IMG/VR virus record: IMGVR_UViG_3300037153_000131
Coordinates: 1 to 23,985 of that record
Reading direction: 5' to 3' (one strand)
Length of the DNA: 23,985 nt
Source: a virus
The translations under genes and the position numbers were made by a program. The notes below the pieces were generated by a model that was not told the DNA's origin, searched no databases, and saw only the letters and a list, made by a program, of their open reading frames with translations. Below, piece after piece: positions 11,960 through 19,577 of the stretch; positions within the stretch are counted from its first letter, which is position 1, and every line of letters starts with the position of its first letter.

Positions 11960-13792
11960 ATGGCGCGGCGTATCGGGCGGCGTCGCGTTCGTGTTCGTGC
12001 TCAACGGGCGCCGAAGCCGCGGAAACAACCCTCTAACAATGCCATTGTTACGCCGCCGCCGCCGCTGATCGATCCCGTCACGCAGTACGCGCGCGATGTG
12101 GTCGACGGGCGGATCGTCGCCGGCCGGCTCGTGCGGCTCGCGTGCGCGCGCCATCTGCGCGATCGCGAGGCCTCGCCGGCGAACGGCCTCGAGTGGCGAC
12201 CGGCGGAGGCGATCCGCGTGATTGAGTTTTTCGCGGAGGTGCTCTGTCTGCCGGAAGTCACCGACGCGAACGAGACGCTCGCCGACGACGCCGATCCCGC
12301 CGACGGCCGGCCGTTTGTCCTGGAACCCTGGCAGGCCTTCATCGTCGGATCGCTCATGGGCTGGTACACGGCCGCCGGGACGCGCCGGTTTCGCGACGGG
12401 TACGAGGAGATCGGCAAGGGGAACGGCAAAACGCCGACGGGCGCCGGGCTGATGCTCTATTTGCTCGTGGCCGACGGCGAGCCGGCCGCGCAAGTCTATT
12501 TCGCCGCCGTCTCGCGCGATCAGGCGCGGATCGCGTTTGCCGACGCCGAAAAGATGGTCAAGGCCTCGCCGGCGCTGCGCGCGCTCGTGCAGCAAACCGC
12601 CAATAACCTGGCCGTCGTCGAGACGGCGTCGTTTCTGCGCGCCATCTCGAGCGAGAAACGCGGGCTCGACGGCAAACGCGTCCACGGCGCGCTCATCGAC
12701 GAAGAACACGAACACAGCTCGAATGTGGTCGTGTCGAAAATGCGCCGCGGGACGAAAGGCCGCCGCAACGCGCTCGTCCTCCGGACGACCAATAGCGGTT
12801 TCGATCGGACGTCGATCTGCTGGCACGATCACGACTACTCGCGCCAGGTGCTCGAGGGCGTGCGCGACGATCCGACGTGGTTTGCCTACGTGTGCGGCCT
12901 CGATCCGTGCGCGCGCTGCCTGGCGGCCGGCAAGGAATTTCCGAGCGACGACTGCGCCGACTGTGACGACTGGCGCGTCGAAGGGCCGCATTGGCTCAAA
13001 GCCAATCCGAACCTCGGCGTCTCGCTGCCGTGGGCGTATCTGCGCGAGCTCGTGACGCAGGCGCTCGGGCGCGTGGATGCGGTCGCCGATCTGCTCCGGT
13101 TCAATTTCTGCGTCTGGACGCAGGCGATCACGCGCGCGATCTCGATCGCGGCCTGGTCGGCGTGCCTGGCGCCGCCGGCCGACGCCGAGCTCGTCGGCGT
13201 CCCGTGCTACGGCGGCCTCGATCTCGGCCAGTCCGATGATTTTTCGGCCTGGCTGCGCGGCTGGATGCTTGACGACGGCCGACTGGTCGTGAAGTGCCGG
13301 TTTTGGATTCCAGAATCGGCCATCACGAAATATCCGACGCGGCCGTATGGCGACTGGCGGCGATCGGGCGCGCTCGTCGTGACGGAAGGGCCGACGACGG
13401 ATTACGGCGTGATCGAGGCCGCGGTCGCGGCTGACTGCCAGGCCGACGGCGTGCGCGAGGTCGCGTATGACAATCGCTTCGCGGAGCAGATGGCGCAGAA
13501 TCTCGCCGGACAGGGGATTACGATGGTGCACACCGGCCAAGGCTTTCAGCTGAACGAAGCGATTCGGCGTAAGCTCGAGCTCGTGCAGCTCGGCACGCTC
13601 TGCCACGGCGGCGATCCGATCCTCGCCTGGATGGCGAGTAACTACGTCGTGCGGCACGGGACGAAGGGCGACATGCGGCCCGCCAAGGAACGCGCCAGTG
13701 AAAAGATCGACGGCCAGGTCGCGCTCGACATGCTGATCGATCGGATCGTCCGGCGGCCGAAGGATCCGGAGTATCAGGTGCTGATTTTCTGA
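11960..13792 (+). CDS. terL: Terminase large subunit
   Basis: The 610-residue protein is an HK97-type TerL, which combines the packaging ATPase and the nuclease. Walker A is GKGNGKT (Gly152-Thr158) and Walker B is ALIDEE (Asp247, Glu248/249). A coupling motif RTTNSG follows. The RNase H-like nuclease has Asp421 (GLDLGQSDD) and an acidic C-terminal site near Asp590 (VALDMLID). Between the two domains is an unusual four-cysteine insert (Cys317-x2-Cys320 and Cys332-x2-Cys335) that could bind zinc. The first ~35 residues are basic and probably disordered. It starts directly at the stop of the preceding gene and is about the usual family length. Confidence 0.95.
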   Translation: MARRIGRRRVRVRAQRAPKPRKQPSNNAIVTPPPPLIDPVTQYARDVVDGRIVAGRLVRLACARHLRDREASPANGLEWRPAEAIRVIEFFAEVLCLPEVTDANETLADDADPADGRPFVLEPWQAFIVGSLMGWYTAAGTRRFRDGYEEIGKGNGKTPTGAGLMLYLLVADGEPAAQVYFAAVSRDQARIAFADAEKMVKASPALRALVQQTANNLAVVETASFLRAISSEKRGLDGKRVHGALIDEEHEHSSNVVVSKMRRGTKGRRNALVLRTTNSGFDRTSICWHDHDYSRQVLEGVRDDPTWFAYVCGLDPCARCLAAGKEFPSDDCADCDDWRVEGPHWLKANPNLGVSLPWAYLRELVTQALGRVDAVADLLRFNFCVWTQAITRAISIAAWSACLAPPADAELVGVPCYGGLDLGQSDDFSAWLRGWMLDDGRLVVKCRFWIPESAITKYPTRPYGDWRRSGALVVTEGPTTDYGVIEAAVAADCQADGVREVAYDNRFAEQMAQNLAGQGITMVHTGQGFQLNEAIRRKLELVQLGTLCHGGDPILAWMASNYVVRHGTKGDMRPAKERASEKIDGQVALDMLIDRIVRRPKDPEYQVLIF

Positions 13793-13801
13793 GGGCCGCC
13801 G

Positions 13802-13999
13802 ATGGCGAAACGGGCCGGCCGGCCGCGGGTCGATACAGACGCGGATCGCGCGACACGGTTTACGCTGACGCTGACGACACGTCAGTACGATGCCGTCGCC
13901 CTGACGGCGATCCGAACGGCGCGCAGCATGGCGGCCGTCCTTCGTCAACACCTCACGAATTTTGAACCACAAACCCGCCGTGATGCCGGAAAGCGGTAG
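13802..13999 (+). CDS. Small ribbon-helix-helix-like DNA-binding protein
   Basis: The 65-residue product has a basic N-terminus (MAKRAGRPRVD), then RFTLTLTTRQYDAVALTAIR and SMAAVLRQHL, the strand-helix-helix order of Arc/CopG-type regulators. GAGGG (13793-13797) precedes ATG 13802. It lies between TerL and the capsid fusion, and 18 bp after its stop there is a perfect 20-bp palindrome over the capsid start codon. RHH dimers bind such symmetric sites, so it may regulate structural gene expression; this is inference. Confidence 0.65.
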   Translation: MAKRAGRPRVDTDADRATRFTLTLTTRQYDAVALTAIRTARSMAAVLRQHLTNFEPQTRRDAGKR

Positions 14000-14017
14000 G
14001 CGGCCCGGCATACTCGA

Positions 14018-14037
14018 GCGCGATCCATGGATCGCGC
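14018..14037. promoter_or_regulatory. 20-bp palindrome centred on the capsid start codon
   Basis: GCGCGATCCATGGATCGCGC is a perfect 20-bp palindrome whose central ATG (14027-14029) is the start of the capsid fusion gene. As RNA it would form an 8-bp stem with a CAUG loop exposing the start codon. As DNA it is a symmetric protein site. No Shine-Dalgarno sequence is visible in the usual window. Confidence 0.6.
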
Positions 14038-15847
14038 ATACGCGCGCCTCGAGCTGAAGGCGCTCGCTGGCGGGAAATTCGCCGGCATTGCCACGACGCC
14101 CACGCCCGATCGCGACGGCCAGGTGATTGATCTCGCCGGCGTCACGTTTAAGAATCCCGTTCCGCTCCTCTGGCAACACGATCAACGGCAACCGATCGGA
14201 TCGGCCTGGCTGACGAAGACCGCAACGGCCGTCACGTTCGAGGCCGAGATCCCGGACGTGACGGAGGCGGGCGCGCTCAAGCTCCGGACAGACGAAGCGC
14301 GGCAGAGTGTCGCGGCGAACGTGATCCGCGGCGTGTCGATCGGGTTCCGGATCCTCGATCACGCGATTGAGCGCCTGGCGTCCGGTGTCCTGAAGCTCGC
14401 GAAGATCGAGATCTGCGAGCTCTCGCTGGTGACGATCCCGGCGAATATGGACGCGACGATTCTGCACATTAAGGCCGCGGCCGGCCTGCCTTCTCCCGGC
14501 GATTCGGGATTACCGCGAACAGGTCCACCAATGACAACCGCTGAATCCCTGACCGTGTGGGAAAACAAACGCGCGGCGACGGCCGGCCTCATGGCCTCGC
14601 TGATGACGAAGTCCAATGACACCGGCGTCGCGCTCGAGGGCGACGAGGCCACGAAGTACGACGAGTATGCGGCCGAGATCAAATCAATTGACGCGCAGCT
14701 GGAGCGCCTGCGCGATCTCGAGCGCCTCCAGGTGAAAACGGCCACGGCGGTGCCGATGACCCCGCGGACGGCGATCGTCCCGCCGACCGTGACAGTCCGG
14801 CCGACGGTCGAGCCGGGGATCCGCCTGGCGCGCGCGGCCTCGTGCCTGCTCCGATCGAAGGGCGATCGGATGCTCGCGATCGAGATCGCGAAGGAATACA
14901 AAGACACGCCGGAGATCGGGCTCTATCTCAAGGCGGCCGTGGCGCCGGCGACGACGACGGATCCGACCTGGGCCGGCGTCCTCGTCCCGACGGCGAACAT
15001 CACCGGCGAGTTCATCGATCTCCTCCGGCCGGCGACCGTGATCGGCCGCGTGCCCGGCCTCCGGACCGTCCCGTTCAATGCGTCGGTCCCGATGCAGACC
15101 GGCGGCGGGACGTACAACTGGGTCGGCGAGGCGAAGGCCAAGCCGGTCACGGCCGCCGCGTTTGGCTCCGTGAAGTTGAGCGTCTCGAAGGCGGCCGGGA
15201 TCATCGTCTTGACGGACGAGCTCGCGCGCCTCTCGGTGCCCTCAGCTGAAGCCATCATCCGAGACGAGATGGTCAAGGGGATCGCGGGATTCCTCGATCA
15301 GCAGTTCCTGGATCCGACCGTGGCCGCGGTCGCCGGCGTGCATCCGGCCTCGATCACCAACGGGATCGCGGGGATCCCGGCGACGGCCGATCCGGTGAAC
15401 GACGTCCGGACGCTCCTGGCATCTTTCACGGCGGCGCATGTGCCGCTGGCGTCGCTCGTCGTCGTCATGTCGCCCACCAACGCGCTCACGCTCGCGATGA
15501 AAACCAACGCGATGGGGCTCCCGGAATTTCCGGGGATGACGCCGACCGGCGGGACGTTGTTCGGCGGGATCAGCGTGATCACGTCGAGCGTCGCCGGGAC
15601 GAATATCATCGCCTTTGATCCGAGTTACATCCTGATCGCGGATGAAGGCGGCGTCTCGATCGACGTGTCGCGCGACGCCTCTGTGCAGATGGACTCGGCG
15701 CCGGCCTCGCCGGCGGACGCGACGACGGTCCTCGTGTCACTCTGGCAGAACAACCTGATCGGGCTCCGGGCCGAACGCTACATCAACTGGAACCGAGCCA
15801 TGGCGGCGGCGGTCAACTACATCTCCGGGACGGCGTACCCGGTCTAG
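14027..15847 (+). CDS. Prohead protease fused to major capsid protein, HK97 family
   Basis: One 606-residue frame carries both functions. Residues 1-~150 are an HK97-type (U35/S78) prohead protease: GKFAGIATTPTPDRDGQVID, His51 (LLWQHDQRQPIG), Ser104 (IRGVSIGF) and Glu131 (ICELSLVTIPAN). Residues ~169-250 form a charged helical, coiled-coil delta/scaffold-like region, and ~265-606 an HK97-fold capsid protein (for example GTYNWVGEAKAKPVT, IIVLTDELARLS, FLDQQFLDPT, and near the end NLIGLRAERYINWN). An in-frame ATG at 14531 (Met169) opens the scaffold domain, so the capsid could also be made separately by internal initiation, though only a weak AGGT precedes it. Proteolysis between the parts is expected. 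There is no separate protease gene in the genome. Confidence 0.93.
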   Translation: MDRAYARLELKALAGGKFAGIATTPTPDRDGQVIDLAGVTFKNPVPLLWQHDQRQPIGSAWLTKTATAVTFEAEIPDVTEAGALKLRTDEARQSVAANVIRGVSIGFRILDHAIERLASGVLKLAKIEICELSLVTIPANMDATILHIKAAAGLPSPGDSGLPRTGPPMTTAESLTVWENKRAATAGLMASLMTKSNDTGVALEGDEATKYDEYAAEIKSIDAQLERLRDLERLQVKTATAVPMTPRTAIVPPTVTVRPTVEPGIRLARAASCLLRSKGDRMLAIEIAKEYKDTPEIGLYLKAAVAPATTTDPTWAGVLVPTANITGEFIDLLRPATVIGRVPGLRTVPFNASVPMQTGGGTYNWVGEAKAKPVTAAAFGSVKLSVSKAAGIIVLTDELARLSVPSAEAIIRDEMVKGIAGFLDQQFLDPTVAAVAGVHPASITNGIAGIPATADPVNDVRTLLASFTAAHVPLASLVVVMSPTNALTLAMKTNAMGLPEFPGMTPTGGTLFGGISVITSSVAGTNIIAFDPSYILIADEGGVSIDVSRDASVQMDSAPASPADATTVLVSLWQNNLIGLRAERYINWNRAMAAAVNYISGTAYPV

Positions 15848-15864
15848 ACGCGCGGACGCGACGC

Positions 15865-15906
15865 CGCCGCGATCCGGGAAGGCGCTACTCCTGAAGGATC
15901 GCGGCG
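15865..15906 (+). terminator. 11-bp GC-rich stem-loop between capsid and portal genes
   Basis: CGCCGCGATCC (15865-15875) and GGATCGCGGCG (15896-15906) form a perfect 11-bp inverted repeat with a 20-base loop. It lies between the capsid stop (15847) and the portal start. There is no following T-run, so it is not a standard intrinsic terminator. It may weaken read-through or protect capsid mRNA, giving far more capsid than portal. Confidence 0.5.
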
Positions 15907-15914
15907 CGCGTCTC

Positions 15915-17342
15915 GTGCTCGAGGAGATGATGCAGCTGTTCGGACGCGCGATCTCACTCCGCTCGCCCATTCGCCTCACGCGGATGCCGACCACCTTTGA
16001 ACCGATCCGGCGTGGCGTGGGCGGCGGCAGCTGGTTGTCGATCCGCGAACCCTACACGGGCGCGTGGCAGAACAACGACGAGCTCACCGTGGACTCGCCG
16101 ATCGCGAACCCGACGGCGTTCTCCTGTATCACGCTGATCGCAACCGACGTCGGCAAACTCGAGCTCCGCCTGGTGCAGGACGAGAACGGCGACGGCGTCT
16201 GGATCCCGACCACGAACCCGGCGTACTCGCCGCTGCTCCGCCGGCCGAATCGCTACCAACTGCCGACGAAGTTTGTCGAGCACTGGATGCTCTCGAAACT
16301 GACGAACGGGAACACCTACGCGCTCAAGGAACGCGACGGCCGCGGGATCGTGATCGCGCTCTATATCCTCGATCCCTCCAAGGTCTGGCCCGTGGTCGCC
16401 AGTGACGGCGGCGTGTACTACGAGCTCACCTCGGGCATGTGGGCGACGGGCGGCGTGGGCATCTTTCCCGGCCTCGAGCTCCCGCACGAGCTCGCCGGGC
16501 CGCGCGGCGGATTCCTGGTGCCGGCGCGCGAGATCATCCACGATCTGATGTATCCGCTCTTTCATCCGCTGATCGGCGTCTCGCCCGTGTTCGCCGCGGC
16601 GGCGCCGGCGATCCAGGGGCTCACCATTCAATCGACGTCCACGAAATTTTTCGGCCAGGGCAGCAAACCGTCCGGCGTGCTCTCGGCGCCTGGCAACATT
16701 TCGCAGGACACCTCGGACCGGATCAAGAACTACTGGCAAACGGAATTCACCGGCAACAATGCCGGGAAGGTCGCCGTCCTTGGACAGGGCCTCAAGTACG
16801 AACAACTGAGCGTCTCGGCCGTGGACGCCGACCTGATCAAGCAACTGCAATGGACGACGGCCGAGATCTGCAAGTGCTATCACGTCCCGGTGTCGCTGAT
16901 CGACACGTCGCAACAACCGCCCTACGGCAAACAGGAGTATCTGTTTCGCCAGTACTACTCGCAGTGTCTCCAGACGCTGCTCGTCAACTTCGAGGCCGCG
17001 CTCGACGATGGCTTGGAGCTCGCGCCGAATCTCGGCGTGGAGCTCGATATCGACGGCCTAATCTGGATGGATACGGAAACGCGGACGAAGGCGGCCGCCG
17101 ATTCCATCGGCGCCGGTGCGCTCGCGCCAAACGAGGCGCGCTACAAGTACTTCGGGGTCGGGCCGGTCAAGGGCGGCGATTCGCCGTACCTGCAACAGCA
17201 GTACTACTCGCTCGAGGCGCTCGCCGCGCGCGACGACGAGGATCCGTTTGCGAAGCCGGCGCCGCCGCCGCCGGCGGACGGCGAGCTGCTCGCGGCGATG
17301 GTGTCCACATTCCAGACGAAGGCGTTCCCGCATGACTCCTGA
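15915..17342 (+). CDS. Portal protein, HK97 family
   Basis: The protein of up to 475 residues shows the HK97-type portal pattern: NPTAFSCITLIATDVGKLEL near the start, a wing with FVEHWMLSKLTNGNTYALKE, LVPAREIIHDLMYPLFHPLI, and the stem/clip motif TTAEICKCYHVPVSLIDTSQ followed by EYLFRQYYSQCL. Residues in the C-terminus become Pro/Ala-rich. It forms the dodecameric ring through which DNA enters. The start is uncertain: GTG 15915 has little support, while GAGGA at 15921-15925 lies four bases before ATG 15930, which would remove five residues. It overlaps the next gene by 11 bases. Unusually, it lies after the capsid gene, not before it. Confidence 0.93.
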   Translation: MLEEMMQLFGRAISLRSPIRLTRMPTTFEPIRRGVGGGSWLSIREPYTGAWQNNDELTVDSPIANPTAFSCITLIATDVGKLELRLVQDENGDGVWIPTTNPAYSPLLRRPNRYQLPTKFVEHWMLSKLTNGNTYALKERDGRGIVIALYILDPSKVWPVVASDGGVYYELTSGMWATGGVGIFPGLELPHELAGPRGGFLVPAREIIHDLMYPLFHPLIGVSPVFAAAAPAIQGLTIQSTSTKFFGQGSKPSGVLSAPGNISQDTSDRIKNYWQTEFTGNNAGKVAVLGQGLKYEQLSVSAVDADLIKQLQWTTAEICKCYHVPVSLIDTSQQPPYGKQEYLFRQYYSQCLQTLLVNFEAALDDGLELAPNLGVELDIDGLIWMDTETRTKAAADSIGAGALAPNEARYKYFGVGPVKGGDSPYLQQQYYSLEALAARDDEDPFAKPAPPPPADGELLAAMVSTFQTKAFPHDS

Positions 17343-17859
17343 GCAGGCCGGTGAGGCGCTCCTTGTGACGGTCAAGGCGCTCCTGGCGCCGCTCGAGACG
17401 CGGATCGCCATACTTGAAGCCGCCGGCCGGCCGCTCGAGACGCTGGCCGCCGATCTCGTCGGCGTCCGCGAACGCCTGGCCGCGGTGGAAGTGAAACCGC
17501 TCCTCGCCGGGCCGCCCGGCGCCGCCGGGCACGACGGGAAGGACGGCGCGGACGGGCGAGACGGCCTGAGCTACGAGGATCTCGAGGTGGAGCTCCGCGG
17601 TGCACGCGGATTCGCGATCGTGGCGCATCGGGACGGCCAGACGAAAACGATCGGCGAGATCGTGCTCCCGGTGCCGACCTATCGCGGCGTGTACTCGGCG
17701 GCGTTCCGCTACACGCCCGGGGATCTCGTCACCTGGGCCGGCTCGCTCTGGCATTGCGATCAGGCGACGCAGACGCGGCCGGAAACGGCGGAAGGCGCCA
17801 CGGCGTGGACGCTCGCCGTCAAACGCGGCCGGGATGGCCGGGATCGGCGTGGGGAATGA
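17332..17859 (+). CDS. Collagen-like protein with carbohydrate-binding-like C-terminus
   Basis: The 175-residue product has three parts. An N-terminal helix (about 5-52, rich in Leu, Ala and Glu) could be a trimeric coiled coil. Seven Gly-X-Y triplets follow (residues 60-80, starting GPPGAAGHDGKDGADGRDG). The last domain contains YRGVYSAAFRYTPGDLVTWA, GSLWHCDQATQTRP and AWTLAVKRG. This resembles the small ChiA1-type/CBM5-12 chitin-binding fold, in which aromatic residues bind sugar. It may be a trimeric head decoration or neck fibre that sticks to glycans or mucus. Its position between portal and connector supports a virion role. It starts inside the portal gene and its stop overlaps the connector start. 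Confidence 0.65.
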   Translation: MTPEQAGEALLVTVKALLAPLETRIAILEAAGRPLETLAADLVGVRERLAAVEVKPLLAGPPGAAGHDGKDGADGRDGLSYEDLEVELRGARGFAIVAHRDGQTKTIGEIVLPVPTYRGVYSAAFRYTPGDLVTWAGSLWHCDQATQTRPETAEGATAWTLAVKRGRDGRDRRGE

Positions 17860-18239
17860 CCGTCCCGACGCCGCCCACGCTCGTGTTTCCGATTGAGGGG
17901 GGGCCGCTCGTGAGCCAGGACCAGGCGCTCGCGCATCTCCGGCTCGTCCTCTCGAGCGCGCAACCGGAAATTCAGGCGGATCTCACGGCCAAGATCGCGC
18001 AATCGTCCGAAGCGATCCGCCGGTTTGTCGATCACGCGAACGATCCCAGCTGGGATGAAACGTCCGCGCCGAAGTGTATCCAGCAGGCCGTCTTGCTGCA
18101 TCTCGGCTGTGCCTGGGATCACCGGGGCGACACGGGCGCGGCGCCGAGTGGGATGAGTGGCGCCCGCGATGCCTGGGCCGGGACGTGGGAGACGATCAGT
18201 CAGGTGCTCATGCAGTTGCACGATCCGGCGGTGAGCTGA
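17856..18239 (+). CDS. Head-tail connector (gp6-like adaptor)
   Basis: The 127-residue helical protein contains SQDQALAHLRLVL, EIQADLTAKIAQSSEAIRRF, and a later hydrophobic helix IQQAVLLHLGCAW, the layout of gp6-like/phage connector adaptors that form a ring under the portal. The 'L..hl......d..i...i..A...i' pattern at residues 20-60 is the main clue. ATG 17856 overlaps the previous stop (ATGA). Gene order (portal, this gene, closure, neck, terminator) is the standard head completion order and strongly supports the assignment. Confidence 0.8.
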   Translation: MTVPTPPTLVFPIEGGPLVSQDQALAHLRLVLSSAQPEIQADLTAKIAQSSEAIRRFVDHANDPSWDETSAPKCIQQAVLLHLGCAWDHRGDTGAAPSGMSGARDAWAGTWETISQVLMQLHDPAVS

Positions 18240-18652
18240 TGCGCGACCTGCCCTTTCGCACACGACCGGAAGCGCCGGGGACGCCGATCCCCGACGGCCT
18301 GGGCGGTTGGCGGGAGGCCTGGACGCCGCTCGATCCGCCGGTCTGGTGGTGTGCGATCGAAAACGCAAACGCGCGCAATATCGAACGCGTGATCGCCAAA
18401 ACGGTCGAAGCCTCGGCGACACATTTGCTCCGCGGCGATTACCATCCGGGGCTGACGACGCTCTGTCGGATCTGGGTCCCGGATCTCGAGGATCCGACGA
18501 TCGAACACCGGTACGACGTGCTCGGCGTGGAGATCGTCCACACGCGCCGGCGCTACCTCGTGGTGACGGCGGCGGAGTACATCGCGGAGCGCGATCCGCG
18601 GGGCCTCGGCGATCGGACGGGCTCGACGTTCCCGGAGACGCGGCCGGTATGA
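18239..18652 (+). CDS. Head closure / head-tail joining protein
   Basis: The 137-residue protein begins with a short loop (MRDLPFRTRPEAPGTPIPDG) containing a WREAWTPLDPPVWWCAIENA segment, then beta strands ending in YDVLGVEIVHTRRRYLVVTA. A short beta-barrel of this type, with sequence ...HRYDVLGV...R..YL.., is typical of SPP1 gp16-like head closure proteins that plug the connector after packaging. ATG 18239 overlaps the previous stop, and its own stop overlaps the next start. Confidence 0.75.
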   Translation: MRDLPFRTRPEAPGTPIPDGLGGWREAWTPLDPPVWWCAIENANARNIERVIAKTVEASATHLLRGDYHPGLTTLCRIWVPDLEDPTIEHRYDVLGVEIVHTRRRYLVVTAAEYIAERDPRGLGDRTGSTFPETRPV

Positions 18653-19137
18653 GTGTCTCGGTGTCCTGGGAAGGGCTCTCGGCGTTTTCCGAAGGCCTGC
18701 GCAATCTGCCGGAGGCGCTCGCCGGCGACGCGTCCGCCATCATTCGGCGGACGACGGAGGAGACGAAAGCGGAGCTCCTCCGCGGGTACCCGGTCGGGCC
18801 GGGCTACAAGGCCTCGACGACGCGCGGCACGCGGACCCGGTCGGCATATCCCGGCGGGAACCTGCGGGCCGGCGTCTCGAGCAATGTCGCGCGGAGTGGC
18901 GTCGCGACCGTCGGCCATGTGTTCTCGCTCGCGCCACACGCGCATTTCTGGGAGCTCGGCACGGTGGATCGGTTCACGAAACAATGGCGGCCGGGATCGC
19001 ATCGGGGCGTGATGCCGGCACACCGGAGTCAGAGTCTTCACGCGATCGCCGATCGGCGCCGCGCGACGATGAACATGCAACTCGCCGATCTCGTCCGGCG
19101 GGCGGGCTTCACGGTGTCGGGCAATGCCGAAGAATAG
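18649..19137 (+). CDS. Neck protein, HK97 gp10-like
   Basis: The 162-residue protein starts VSVSWEGLSAFSEGLRNLPE and continues with ALAGDASAIIRRTTEETKAELLR, the amphipathic helix typical of HK97 gp10-type neck proteins. Later it has AYPGGNLRAGVSSNVAR, FSLAPHAHFWELGT and a terminal helix (LADLVRRAGF). The PHAHFWELGT motif (aromatic/His/E-x-G-T) is a hallmark of this family. It connects the head closure ring to the tail terminator. Start and stop overlap its neighbours. Confidence 0.85.
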   Translation: MSVSVSWEGLSAFSEGLRNLPEALAGDASAIIRRTTEETKAELLRGYPVGPGYKASTTRGTRTRSAYPGGNLRAGVSSNVARSGVATVGHVFSLAPHAHFWELGTVDRFTKQWRPGSHRGVMPAHRSQSLHAIADRRRATMNMQLADLVRRAGFTVSGNAEE

Positions 19138-19561
19138 CGGGGCGATTGACGCAGCCATCGTCCAGGCGCTCACGAGCGATAGCGAGCTCGCGGCGCTGAT
19201 GCCGGACGGCGTCTATTTCGGCCGGGCGCCGCAGGGCAGCTCGCAGTTTGTCGTCGTCTCGCTCGTGCCCGGCACGGCGGACGCGTACGCGTTTGACGGC
19301 TATGCGGTGGAAACCCTGATGTACCGCGTGGAGGCGATCGCGCTCGGGACCAATCTCGACGCCGCGGCGGCCGCGGCCGTCCGCATTGATGCCGTGCTGC
19401 ACGATCGCCGGCCGGCGGACTGGCCGATCAGCGGCTACAAGGTGCTGCGCACGGAACGCTCGGAACCGATCGAGGACGGGATGGACGATCCGGACAATAC
19501 GTCCGTCCGCTGGGCCGATCGGGGCGGGTACTATCGCGTGGTCGTACAACCGGACGTCTAG
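19124..19561 (+). CDS. Tail terminator / tail completion protein (DUF3168-like)
   Basis: The 145-residue protein overlaps the neck gene by 14 bases and precedes the tail tube gene, the usual position of the terminator. It has a helix at the start (AIDAAIVQALTSDSELAALM), then PDGVYFGRAPQGSSQFVVVS, a mid region ETLMYRVEAIALGTNLDAAA and a beta-rich end DRGGYYRVVVQPDV. This alternation fits the terminator ring fold, here with a long ALG-type helix and a Gly-Tyr-Tyr C-terminal strand. Family assignment rests on pattern and order. Confidence 0.8.
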   Translation: MPKNSGAIDAAIVQALTSDSELAALMPDGVYFGRAPQGSSQFVVVSLVPGTADAYAFDGYAVETLMYRVEAIALGTNLDAAAAAAVRIDAVLHDRRPADWPISGYKVLRTERSEPIEDGMDDPDNTSVRWADRGGYYRVVVQPDV

Positions 19562-19577
19562 ACACGAGGACACAACG

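Noticed and set aside
11864-14467. An 867-codon open frame on the minus strand
   Set aside because: It is antisense to the terminase large-subunit and neighbouring genes, is very rich in Arg/His/Asp, and shows no domain. Long antisense frames are expected in GC-rich genes with biased third positions.
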